From Undaria pinnatifida (Eukaryota > Sar > Phaeophyceae > Laminariales > Alariaceae), in the NCBI GenBank assembly GCA_012845835.1, contig JABAKD010000022.1, forward strand, positions 8,063,625 to 8,127,624: DNA of 64,000 nucleotides. Direction: 5' to 3'. The translations under genes and the position numbers were made by a program. Shown in pieces: positions 44,235-55,533 of the stretch (its first letter is position 1; every line of letters starts with the position of its first letter). The notes beneath the pieces are model-generated. The model was not told the DNA's origin, did not search any database, and saw only the letters and a list, made by a program, of their open reading frames with translations.

Positions 44235-45095
44235 ATTTAAGTGGCAGTCGGTCTTGGCGTAGCAGCGTAGCTCTAAGCTCAACCGCCACCTCGTTGTGTA
44301 GACGTTCCAATAATTGCACCAAGTCTGCACTGACAAGGACATGCATCATCCATACAGTACCAGGTACCTGGTAAGGTAACTGGTACTTATAGGAGTGTAC
44401 CGGCAGCAGCAGTCAGTAGCTCTAAGCTCAACTGCTACCTCGCTATTATGTAGACGTTCTGATCATGGCACGAAGTCTGCAGTGACAAGTGGCGAGTGCA
44501 CCACCAGGAACCAGCCATGGCATGATACCCACAGCACTCAGCAGGGGTAAGCTCAAGGGTCACCTCGGTGTAGTGGTATAAATGTTCCAATAATGTTTCA
44601 GTACGAAGTCTGCACTGACAGCGACTGTGACACCTATTAATAAAACCTGTTAATAGTACCTGGTAGACGAGTAGCAGTACCTGGTATGTATGTCGTAGCG
44701 TAGAAGAGTGCTAAGCGCAACTGCCTCATCGTTGTGTAGACGTTCCAATCTTAGTAAGAGTCTGCACTGGTCGCGACGAGTGCACCGAAAGTAGACAGCC
44801 ATGGCGTGATACCGGAAGCAACCAGCCATGGCATGCTACCTCCGGCAGCCAGCAGCTCTAAACTCATCTGCCACCTCGTTGTGCAGACGTTCCAATCATT
44901 ATCATTATACGAAGTCTTCACTGCTAGCGACATCATGCGATACGTGCCAAGTACCTGGTGAACCTGTAGCAGCCAGCTCAACTGCCACCTCGTTGTGTAG
45001 ACGTTTCAATCATGGGACGCATACCAAGTCTTTACTGCAGGGACGAGTGCACCAGCAGTAACCAGCTACGACGTGGTGTAAGTACAGCAATCAGT
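44235..45095 (+). repeat. satellite of six to seven units, 115-165 bp
   Basis: Units centred on TAGACGTTCCAAT at about 44,302, 44,450, 44,585, 44,736, 44,885 and 44,998 share CTAAGCTCAACTGC, ACCTCGTTGTGTAGACG, AAGTCTGCACTGAC and GAGTGCACCA. A seventh start near 45,092 runs into the tentative MutS2 exon 1. TACCTGGTA-like motifs lie between units. Confidence 0.9.
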
Positions 45096-45234
45096 ATCTC
45101 TAAGCGCAAGGACGACCCCACCTCCCCAACCGGCTCGACGGTAACGCCTCAGGAAACGACCGGGACTAGCGGCATTAGCATCGACATCTTCAGTGCTAGA
45201 TCCCGACTGCAGACATCGAAGCCGCGCGGGGAAG

Positions 45235-45429
45235 ATGCGGGGGGTTTCGTTGCGCAAAACAGGCGGTGTTGGCGGTGGGGCGTTAACTGCCACAGCGGCT
45301 GATACGACCGCCGACCCTTCACCCCCTCGGGGGGTGACCGCATCGTTGCAGCGGCCGAAGTTGCAGGCGCAGGCGGCGGGAGGAGAGGAGTTGCGACCAT
45401 TGGGCCGAACGGCAGAGGACGGCGATAAG
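45235..45429 (+). CDS. mutS2: MutS2 tentative exon 1
   Basis: 65 codons from ATG at 45,235 to donor AAG|GTACTG. It ends in phase 0, matching exon 2. Composition (Ala/Gly/Thr/Pro-rich, then GRTAEDGDK) suits a poorly conserved leader, but nothing proves it. A start further upstream or a different first exon is possible; an overlapping frame at 45,012-45,302 is also open. Confidence 0.4.
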
Positions 45430-48400
45430 GTACTGTTTGTCAGAGCGGGATAAGTTATTGTTTGTGAAGAGGATGGAGATAAGTTACTGTTCGATAGAGG
45501 ACGGGGATAAAGGTAATGTTTGCCATCGGCAGAGACGGGGGTAGGACACTGTTTGTCAGCGGCACCTGTTTGTAAGCGGGGATAAGGCACTATTTGTCAG
45601 CGGCAAAGGACGGGGGATAAGATACTTTTTGTCAGTGGTAAAGGACGGACGCGATAAGGTACTGTTTGTCATCGGCAGAGGACGGGGATAAGGTACTGTT
45701 TGTCAGTGACAGAGGACGCCGATATGGTGCTTACTGCTTGCCAGCGGCAGAGGACGGACGGGGATAGAGTACTGTTTGTCAGCGGCAGACGACGGGGATA
45801 GCGCACTGCTTGTCAGCGGCAGAGCACGGGGACAAGGTACTGTTTGTCAGCGACATAGGACGGGAAAAAGCATTGCTTGTTTTTCGGCAGAGGACGGGGA
45901 TCGTGCAATGTTTTGCTCCAAGGCGTACCGTTGCGACTGCGCTAGAAGAGGTGGCGTCACCCGCAATACCGAGGGTAGAAGCGCGCGGAAAAGTCGCTAC
46001 AGGGGTCGGGAGGCCGCGCCTCGTTTTGGCGCCCCTCCGCATGAAAGTTTCGTTTGCGGTGGCGTTTTTGCGACAGCACTCGTGCCGGGGTGGGCCACTG
46101 CTGTTGTAGCTTGCCGATCGGTCCACCCCTTGATACACCACAAATGTGACCATTGGACGAATAATTTTGTTGCGCTAGGCTGCAAGCTAAATCTGTCTGT
46201 ACGGGCGAAGGACACCCGTTAGTCACATTGGATGAGTGGTAAGGGGGTTTACCCCCATAAAAGGCCTTGTTTGTCGCCCGATTTCGGTGCCCTCACACTT
46301 ACACTTCTTTAGCAACGCAGGGGGGTTGTCGTGTGCTAGGGTTCCGGTCGCAACGCTCGCTTATACCAGAGAAGGTATTTCCGTTTCTGATTCCGTCATT
46401 TTGTCTCTAAAACCTTATCGAGGCAGTTGCATTGGCTCAAATATTGTCATGTACACACACTCCTATCCACGAACCAAAGCAAACACGCCAATCTAGCAAC
46501 ACGTTGTCGTTATTGTTGTTGTTGTGCTCACATCAACTCATTATCGCTATATCAAGTCTGGTCACAGGACAGGCTCCAATCACTCCGGAGTGGACGCACA
46601 CCTCAGCAAAAAATATAACAAACAACGTTACTGTGGACCGATCAATTAGCCAATCAACGAACCAAAAACCTAAAGTATTGACCGACCGACCGACGAATCG
46701 ACCAATATATCGACGAATGGACCTATTTACCGACGAATCGACCAATCGACAGGCGGGGACGGGGAGCGAAGGAGAAGATAGCAACGTGGGCGACGGCGTC
46801 GACCTCTTTGCCCGGACATGGGAGTCCCTTGACTTCGGTGTGGTGCTGGAGCGCCTGTCGGAAGAATGCCGCACGGAGATGGGCCGCACGCGAGCCCTTG
46901 TGCCAGACTTCAAGACCACGCTCGAGGAGGTAAGGAAGCGAGGGTACTCGAACCACGAAAAACACGCAATGGTAGCGGTGCGCCTATTTCTTCTGTTGCT
47001 CTCCACTTTAGGAACTCTCTCTCTGTCTGTATCCCAAATTATCTGAGGCGCTACTCACGGTCTGGAGTAAAAAAAATATAAAAAATAAATAAGTGAGCAG
47101 TTTTTTTTTTTTGGCAAAAGATTCGATGATACCTGTAGCCGTTTTTTACTATTTCCGCCCCCTCTGTAAACGCATGTCACGGAAGGGGGGAATCTGTGTT
47201 TTGTGAGGCTCTCCTCGCATGGGAAAGGGCTCTACGTAGCTCAACCACCGGCTTTTGTGAGAAGCATGACAATTACAAAAAAATAAAACGATGAGCAATC
47301 AATTCCATGACCTATATAGGCATGTAAACATTAACTTTTTTTTTTTTTATCCTCCGGCGGATGGGGAAAAATAAAGCTTTAGCTCACCACACTTCCACGT
47401 ATTTTCATACTATTAACGTTTTTTAGTACAACACCAAACCGGGGGGGGTGGGAAGGGCAGGAAGGGAAGATACCGTGACACACGGCTTGTCCAGAAGGTT
47501 GCTAAGGGTAAAGCCTCTTGCGAGTTGATGAGCTGGAAAGTAAAAAGCGACGCGAAGACACCTGTGGCCACGGCTTTGTCCAGAAGGTTGCTAGCGGGCG
47601 AAACCTCATACGACTGGAGAAAGCTGGAAAGTAAAAATTGACGCTTAAGAAGGAAAATAAAAAAACTGTTACTTTTGTCGACGATACGGGGAATTTTTTC
47701 AGTCGATTTGAGAATCCCCACCTGTCAAGAAGTACTTCTTAACCAAAACAATGTGCCGCCCCTTATATCTTAGCTCGCGTCGCCAGCCGTTTTTTGCCCA
47801 AAAAATGGGCGACGACCCCTGGTTATGTCGTATCGTAGCGCGGCACGGCGTGGTCACTTAGATATATATGTTTTTTTTCCAAAAAGTGCTATACAACCCT
47901 ACCCTATCGTAGCACGTGTCCTTAGCCGTAAAAGAGTTGGCCGAAAAATGGTAAACCTATCTTAGCACACGTTGTCAGCCGTAAACGTGTTGGCCAACAA
48001 GGGAGCATCTATCATAGCACGCGTTATCAGCCGTAAACGTGTTGGCTAAAAAATGGTATACGTATCGTAGCAAGAGTCAGCCGTAAACGTGGCGGCCCAC
48101 AAATGCTATACCTATCGTAGCACGCGTCGTTACCATTGCCGCCGCCACCGCCACCACCACTGCCGCTGCCGCTGCCGCCATCGATTTAAGGTGAACGAGC
48201 TGTACGAGCGTGTGAACGAGGTTCTCCGCCTGTCCAATGACGCTGTGCCCCTCCGAGCTGCCATGGGCGTCGAGCGCGAGCTAGCGGTAGCCGTAAGTGG
48301 CTCTACGCTTTTACCGAACGAGATCGCTGATGTCTCGTCGGCGCTAGAGGGTCTGTATGAGCTGAGAGAGTGGTTCTGCGGGGTTGAGGCGGAGGAGAAG

Positions 48401-51400
48401 GTGGGTAGAGGAGGCGGGAGGGGAGGGAGGTAGGTAGGGAGGGAGAGAGGGAGGGAGGGAGGGAGGGAGGGAGGGGGGGGAGGGAGGGGGGGAGGGGGGG
48501 AGGGGGGGAGGGAGGCGGATGGAGGGAGGGAGGGGCGGAGGGAGGGATGGAGGGAGGAGCGAAGGGAGGGAGAGAGAGAGGGAGGGAGGGCGGAAGGGAG
48601 CCCAGCCCCTCCTCCGCATTTTCTCTATCTTCCCCGCCTGCACGCCCTTTACTCGCTTGTCGCTTCGTTGCTTTGTGCGCTGTGAACCTTGTGCATTCGT
48701 TTTTATTTGTTTGTTTGTCTGTTTGTGTGTGTTTGCGCTCGTTTGTTTTTCTTTTATTTGCATATTTTTGTTTGGTTTTGTTGTACTTTTTTGTTTCGTT
48801 TGTTTTGCCTGATTTTGCTTTTCGTTTCGACAAAATGGCGCGCAGAGCGTCGGCGGCTTGCTAGGTCGGTCGGGGGAGACGCCTCATCTCGCGGCGGTGG
48901 CGGCGAGGATAACGCTCGACGAGGGGCTGCTGAGCTTGCTGCGGGGCGCGTTTGACTCGGAAGGGGAGCTGTCGGCAACGTGAGCTTTTCCCGTGAACTG
49001 GAACGCATGCATGCCTACTATGCGCACACACTTTTTGCTTCTTTTCCTTTTTATTTTTTTGCCGTCGTACTCCTTTTTTGGTTTTAGGGTATACGTTACG
49101 TATCATGACCAGTTGATGGTACTGTTTGGTTTGCAAGTAACACGGGATGGTATACCTCAGCCCGTATCATAGCGTCTTTCCTTTTGCGCATTAGTATCAT
49201 GCTACGGAAAATGCGGCCCACGTTTATGTTTGTATCAGGTGCATGTTTTTTCTTCTTCCTTGGCGATGCTTTCTTAGCCTTTTTTGTGGCCACGGGGCTA
49301 GATTGTGCTAATGTGAGAACGGCGTGATCATCATAGTAGACTCAACCCCTGCAGAAGTGCAACCACGTTTTATTATCACAGCGCTTGTAGTTTGCTTGTG
49401 TGTGTTTCAGCTGTGAAGGGGTGTTTTTATATCGTGCGCTTTTTGCGCCCACTTCTATCAGAAGGTCCTGTCTGCCGTTTTTTTCCAGTCGATTTGTAGC
49501 AGTCGAACAGACGCTAAAACACGGGGGGAGCGCACCCCTCGTACCCAATGGCCTACCTTACTTCTCTGTGTGTGATGAAACATTACCCTATGTCCTACTT
49601 TGCCTATCTGTGTGTGATGTCACCTTGTTATGCCCTACCGCACCTCTCCGTTTGTTACGTTTGTTGTGTGTGTTTTCCCTCGTTTTTGTGACCGTCTCGG
49701 TTTTTCGTCTCTCTTGGAAGCATGACGACAGCCGCGGAAAGAAGCGTGGCGACAGCCGCCGACGTAGAGTCAAGTAACTGAATGTTTTTTCAACTGATCA
49801 CTCACATGTTTTGTCTTCCTGGGTTGTGGTTTTTCCTGTGGGGTCGCCAGGCGGTTCCCGGAAATCGGGCGTCTGCGGAAAAAGGCGCAAACGCTGCGGC
49901 AGGGCATCAAATCGACCATGGACAGACTCATGGCGGGGGGCGAGTTCTCCGGCATGCTAGCGGTGAGCCACTCGTGTCTTGAAATCTTCCACGCATCGAA
50001 TAGATCACGATCTATACATCTGCAGTATGTTCCATAGCTGCCGTTGTGAAATCTTGTGCAGAATATGTAAACACAGAGTACACACCCAACCCAGAACACA
50101 TGTGCTAGATGATACAGATACGTACTGCTCCCGCCCGCTAACATGGGCTAGACCGTATAGATCTCCCCTGAAAATATCTAAACCATCACGTTGGGATCGG
50201 TGATCTGTCCTCGACCTGACTCGTGAAAGTTTTGTAATTTTGACCGAGTCAACAACAAACGAGACCGGTTTTCGAGCTGCCTGAAAGCGTCCGCCGATCG
50301 CCAACAACGCACAGAAGCTGTCGACAGCTGTACTATATTTTACTTTTGCACCTTCCCAGATGTTTCAGCGAATGCGAGCTTCTAATTTTCACCGCCCCAA
50401 GATGGACGCCCCTTTCGAGTTTTCCTGAAACATCCGCCGACCACCTACAACGCACCCAAGTTGACTGCGGCAATGTACAAGCAGCCTGCTGCGCGAGTTC
50501 TTAGCGACAGCTGTTGCTACATTTTTTCTGTGCGCATGCATGACTGTTTTTTCTTTCACCTTTGTGTGTTTTTGGATTGTGTTTTTGGGCGATTGTACCG
50601 GTACGCTGTTGGTTTTACTTCGCCCATCCGATGTAATCGAATACCAGCTCTCCTGTCCGTAGACGCGCTTCGGCTCTGCTTGCGGTCCGCCTTTGCCGTG
50701 CGTTCGGTCCTCTACTGACGTCATCTATCCTCTACCTATCGGCTTGCGCTGGACGACATGCGCTAAGGGTGATCCGCGTTGTAGTCGTGTTGACTTTTTC
50801 TAGATTTCGAGAGTTCTTGCAATCCGACCCCTCTACGCAGTACTCAGTGCACCAATTGTTGTCTCTGGAAGCGGCCACACCGGCTTTTTTTTTCAGTGCT
50901 TGAGTGCTGTCATCCATATGCCAGAAAGTACGCACAAGGTGCTGAAGCCCGTCTCACAAGCGGTTCTTCGTAGGATGCAGCTCACCACTTACGCGACTCC
51001 CCGAACACCTCACGGCGCTTCGCACTTAGTGCAGGCAATACCTACTGGGTCGATGCAGCCCGGTGTAGGGGTGCGAGGGTGTATGGTCTGATAGACTACG
51101 GCCATGCATGTTGTGGTTTCACCCCCCCCCCCCCCCCCCCCCCTTTCCGCCCCTTTCACCCTTTTTGACCTCGTCAATGTTTCTGGCGACGCGTGTGCCG
51201 TGTTCGTCAGTAGACCTTTTATTTTTCCTTGCTAACCATCGCTTTTATTCCTCAGCTCTGGTAAGAGGCTTTGCCCTCAGCGACCTTTTGAACAAGCCGT
51301 GGTCACAGGTGTCGTCCCTTCTCTCCCGGTCCGGTGCTTGCCTTCATTTTTTGTCGCGTATATGTATGGTTCAGCATTCCCACTTTTCAGCTTTTTATGC

Positions 51401-54400
51401 TCGTCGACTTTCATCGTGTTTCGCTGGCTCACGCTCTAGCGCTTGTCCGCTCGTCGTTCTTTTCTTGCGCAAGAAAAAGTCCCTACGAGCACGAGTATGC
51501 ACTCGGTGAGGCTTGAACCCAGGACTCTGACGTTGCAGGGACAATATTCACCTACTGCTCCATCGGGGACGCTGACTACCTCGACACTATGATTGACGCA
51601 CGCTGTGTCCGAGAAAAAGAGGACGCGCCGTATACATTGGTTGGTTTGGGTTAGGGTTAGGGTTAGGGTTAGTTATGTTCGTATCGTACACAGCGACCCT
51701 CAACCATACCTGGTATATTGTGTCTGGTGTCGAATAAGGGCCATTATTATAGAAGCAAGCTTAGCTTTGTCATTTTTTTTTCTTCAATTTTTCCCAAACT
51801 GAAAACTAGATTTCAAATACATGCCAGAAAAAGTGAAAATTCAAAAAATTTAGCCATGCTTTTTGCACTTTGGTAAAGTAAAAAATAAAAAAGTGACAAG
51901 AGGACGCTTCGTGTTTCGATCACAAGGTTCCGAAATATTTTCCAAATTTGGAGATTTTTTGGGAAACAAGGCTTCGATAAGAATGACCCGAAGGGTTTCT
52001 TTTCTTCTTTCTTTTCACACTTTTACTTTCCAGCTTATGGACAAGCCGTGGTCACAGGTGTCGTCCCTTCTCCTCCCCGGTCCTTGCCTTCAATTTTTAT
52101 CGCGCATAGGGTTCGGCAATCCCACTGCTCGTCGATTTTCATCGAGTGTTGCTAACTCACGCTCTCGCGCTTTCCGCAAGTCAATTTGTGCACAAGAAAA
52201 AGTCCCAGCGAATTTATACGCGTATGCACTCGGCGGGGCTCGAACTCACGAAACTGACCTATACCAGGCTCGAAGATAACCTAATACGCCACCGGGGCGA
52301 CCGGCTTCAGGGTTAGGATGACCTCGTGCTCGTCCCCGCTTTGTGTGCTTGGTGCAGGATGAGGGCCGCGAGGCGTATGTGTCGGAGATTGCGGGGCGCT
52401 TCGTGATCCCCGTCCGGCCGACGTACAAGAGGTCTGTGGGCATCGTGCACGACAGCTCCAGGACGGGCAAGACCTTGTACGTCGAACCTGCGCAGGTGAT
52501 AAGCGGGTGATATCACCTGCGCGGGTGAACCAAGCCTGCATGCCCCCCCCCCTTGTACGTCGAACCCGCGCAGGTGATAAGCGGGTGATATCACCTGCGC
52601 GGGTGAACCAAGCCTGCATGGCTCCCCTCTACCCACCCCCCCGCCCGCCACCCCCCTCCCCGCCCGCCCTCCCTTGCTTGTTTTCCGTGTTTCAAGTATG
52701 TGCGCAGCTCCTCGGGGCTGTCAGTCCGTGAGCCCTGCCGATGCACAGATATTCGCGCGTTCTCGTGTTTGTTTTTATTATCTCTTTTGATTTTCAGCTC
52801 GACTCGTATGTTGGAGGCGTTATCCGCAACGACCTTCTGGACAAGCCGTGGGTGCAGGTGTCGCCCCTTGCGTTCTGGTGTTTTTTAAACGGAGTAAAAC
52901 TTGAAGATGTCTAGCAAGAAGAGAATTTCAACTTCACGGATATTTTCCCCCGGTACGTGCCTTCATGTTTTTCGTGTGCGTCGGGGAGATGCTTACTTTA
53001 CTTTTTGCTTATTATATTTTCTCGTCAATTTTTGTTTGTTATTTTGTGTTCAGGTGGTTGGACCTACCAACGAGCTGGTGGAGGCTAAGCTGCAGCTCAA
53101 GGTTGAGACGCAGAGGATCTTCAGCCAGATGACTCTCAAGGCGAGCGCGCTTCGGTCCGCTCTCACTCGTTTGTCGATTTTTGTTTTTGCATGTCCCAAT
53201 TATTTTGCGTCTCAGCACCCACCCGGACGGAGTGTATTTGTGGTTCACACAGTACGTGCAGCTTTGCACCACCTTTGCATGGTATTCACACTTTTGGTGC
53301 AATTTGTGCGACACCAAAGAAAACCCCAAAACGAAAATAAAAAAATAGATACCAAGGGATCCCCTGATTGTTGTTGTCTGAACGTCGGTCAGTTGCGTTT
53401 GGCCAGCAACGACAGACCAAGGAAAGGGGTGGACGGAGGGATGGGCGGAGGCGTGGTGCAGCCAGTAGGCCGTCCGAACAGGGAGGAAAACCGTCACGTC
53501 GTTCTACAACTATTATCCTCCGCTTTCGTTCTCTGTCTACCAGCACGATCGACGGCACAAGTGATGCCGCGGGCGATTACGCCCCACACCCCTCTACACC
53601 GCAACCTCCCATATTCGACAATGCCGCTTGGTGAGTTGTCGTCGCAGCTGCAACATCTGGAGATTGACCCTTCTCCCCAACTCCCGGCATTTTATAGTGC
53701 TGCCTGTTGGGTTGTCGTTGCGGCGGAAGCAACAGCCACAGCAGCTGCAGCGCTGCAGCAGCGACAGCAATTTGAGTCTCTTCGGTATGCGCCTGCGTAA
53801 AAAAAATGCGTTTCTTCAAATATCCCGCCTCCTACCTCCCACCTCACAACAGCAGTGGTTCCGTACGTGCTAATCAAACAACCTGTACCCTGCTGTATCC
53901 GCTTTGCTTTCGTGCTACCCTCCGTATCCTTCCTTCTCTCCTGAATGATCGAGCTCACCTCAACCAACTTGCTATCTCGTACTAGAATATCTCCTCATAA
54001 ACATGCCTTCCAAATAGATTCATTCCCGCTCCACAAACCCCAGATTTTCTACGTTCAATCTTGCACATTGGTGCTGGGTTGGCCAGCCTGCGAATGTTTC
54101 GCTTGTGTTTCCTTTTGTTCCTTCAGACTTATACTGTGGCAGACCCGAGCGCGAAAAATCGCATTTTTTTTGTTTGTTATCCCAAAACGAATACGGTACT
54201 TAAATATACCTAAGCAAGGCTAACAAAAAAAAACACTCTGTATAACCTGACTAACGAAAACGGCAATGAAAAAATGCGATGCAGATTGCGGAGAACGAGG
54301 ACGATATACTCTTGTCCCTAGCCGCGGCGGCGGAAGTGGACCTTGCCCTCGCTAGGGGAAGGCTCGGGGTCAAAACGGGCGCTACCATTCCCAAGGTGCG

Positions 54401-55492
54401 GGGGGGAGGGGGGCGGGGCTGGAGCGGGGGGCGGGGGCGTAAGGGAAAAGAAAAAATAATTCGTTTGGGTGATTTTTTGTTTTTCCCTTCTGTTTTTTCT
54501 GTGATATGTTCTACGCGGGGGGCGGGGCGGGGAGGCAAGGAAGCGTGGTTATTTTGCGTGTTCGTTGTCGATTCGTCGTTGGTGTTTGTTGATTGTGCTT
54601 GGATATTTTACGGACGCGACGATGGTTGATGGTAGTAGAGAGTTCCAATAATAGGTTGGCTTTATTGCACTTCGCTCGGAAAAAAAGGTAGACGCCAAAA
54701 TGCAAACCGGAAATCCCGTCAAACCGGTGATATTCCGCAATTGAAATTGAGTGCGGAATATCGCTGGTTGGACGGGATTTCTGGCTTGTATTTTATCGTC
54801 TACCTTTTTTCCGAGCGACGATCCCGTGGTTCACGTGGCTTCATGAGACGACCACTCATTATGTAAATTGTCTCTTTGACTATCTGCCGGTGACCCCGCC
54901 ACCCCAGCACTATTCAACACTAGGAAATCCCGTCACGCTTCGAGGATCAAGGAACAATGCTTTATATGCGTTGTGTTCTACGTTCTACTTCGCCGCTGAT
55001 GACGATGACGACGTTGATGATGATATTGATGCTGATGATGGTGATGGGATGAAGATAATGATGTTGATGATGATGGTAATGATGATCATGACGATGATAA
55101 CGATAACGGTGATAATGATGGTGATGGTAATGGTGATGGTGGTGATGGTGATGGTGATGGTGATGATGATGCTTCATACTAGGTACTACTGCTGCTTTAT
55201 GGAAGGATATTCGATTTACATCGGAATGGTATCTACGCTATGTTGTCGGAGGGCAAAAATAAAAATAACAATAATAATACTAATAACGATGATGATTATG
55301 ATGATGATGGTGATAATGATGATGACGATGGCCACGAATGATAATGATGATGATGATCATGATGATGATCATGATCATGATCATAATGATGATGATGTTG
55401 ATCATGATCATGATAATGATGACGATGATGATGATGATTCTTATGACGATGACGATGATGATGATAATGATGATTATCGTGACGGCGATAAT

Positions 55493-55533
<41 letters not shown>

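Larger units (their letters stand above)
46930..48190. other. MutS2 intron 2
   Basis: Holds a 5'-truncated R1 (47,338-47,412), SINE S1 3' tails (47,445-47,640) and a CTATCGTAGCACG tandem array (47,890-48,125). Confidence 0.65.
49963..52357. other. MutS2 intron 5
   Basis: 2.4 kb with two R6 blocks (50,270 and 50,410), an R4 copy, a telomere-motif foldback and two minus-strand SINE copies. No exon seen. Confidence 0.65.

Noticed and set aside
44235-45915. CRISPR-like array
   Set aside because: Units vary in length and the spacers are also related. The DNA is eukaryotic and no cas genes are near.
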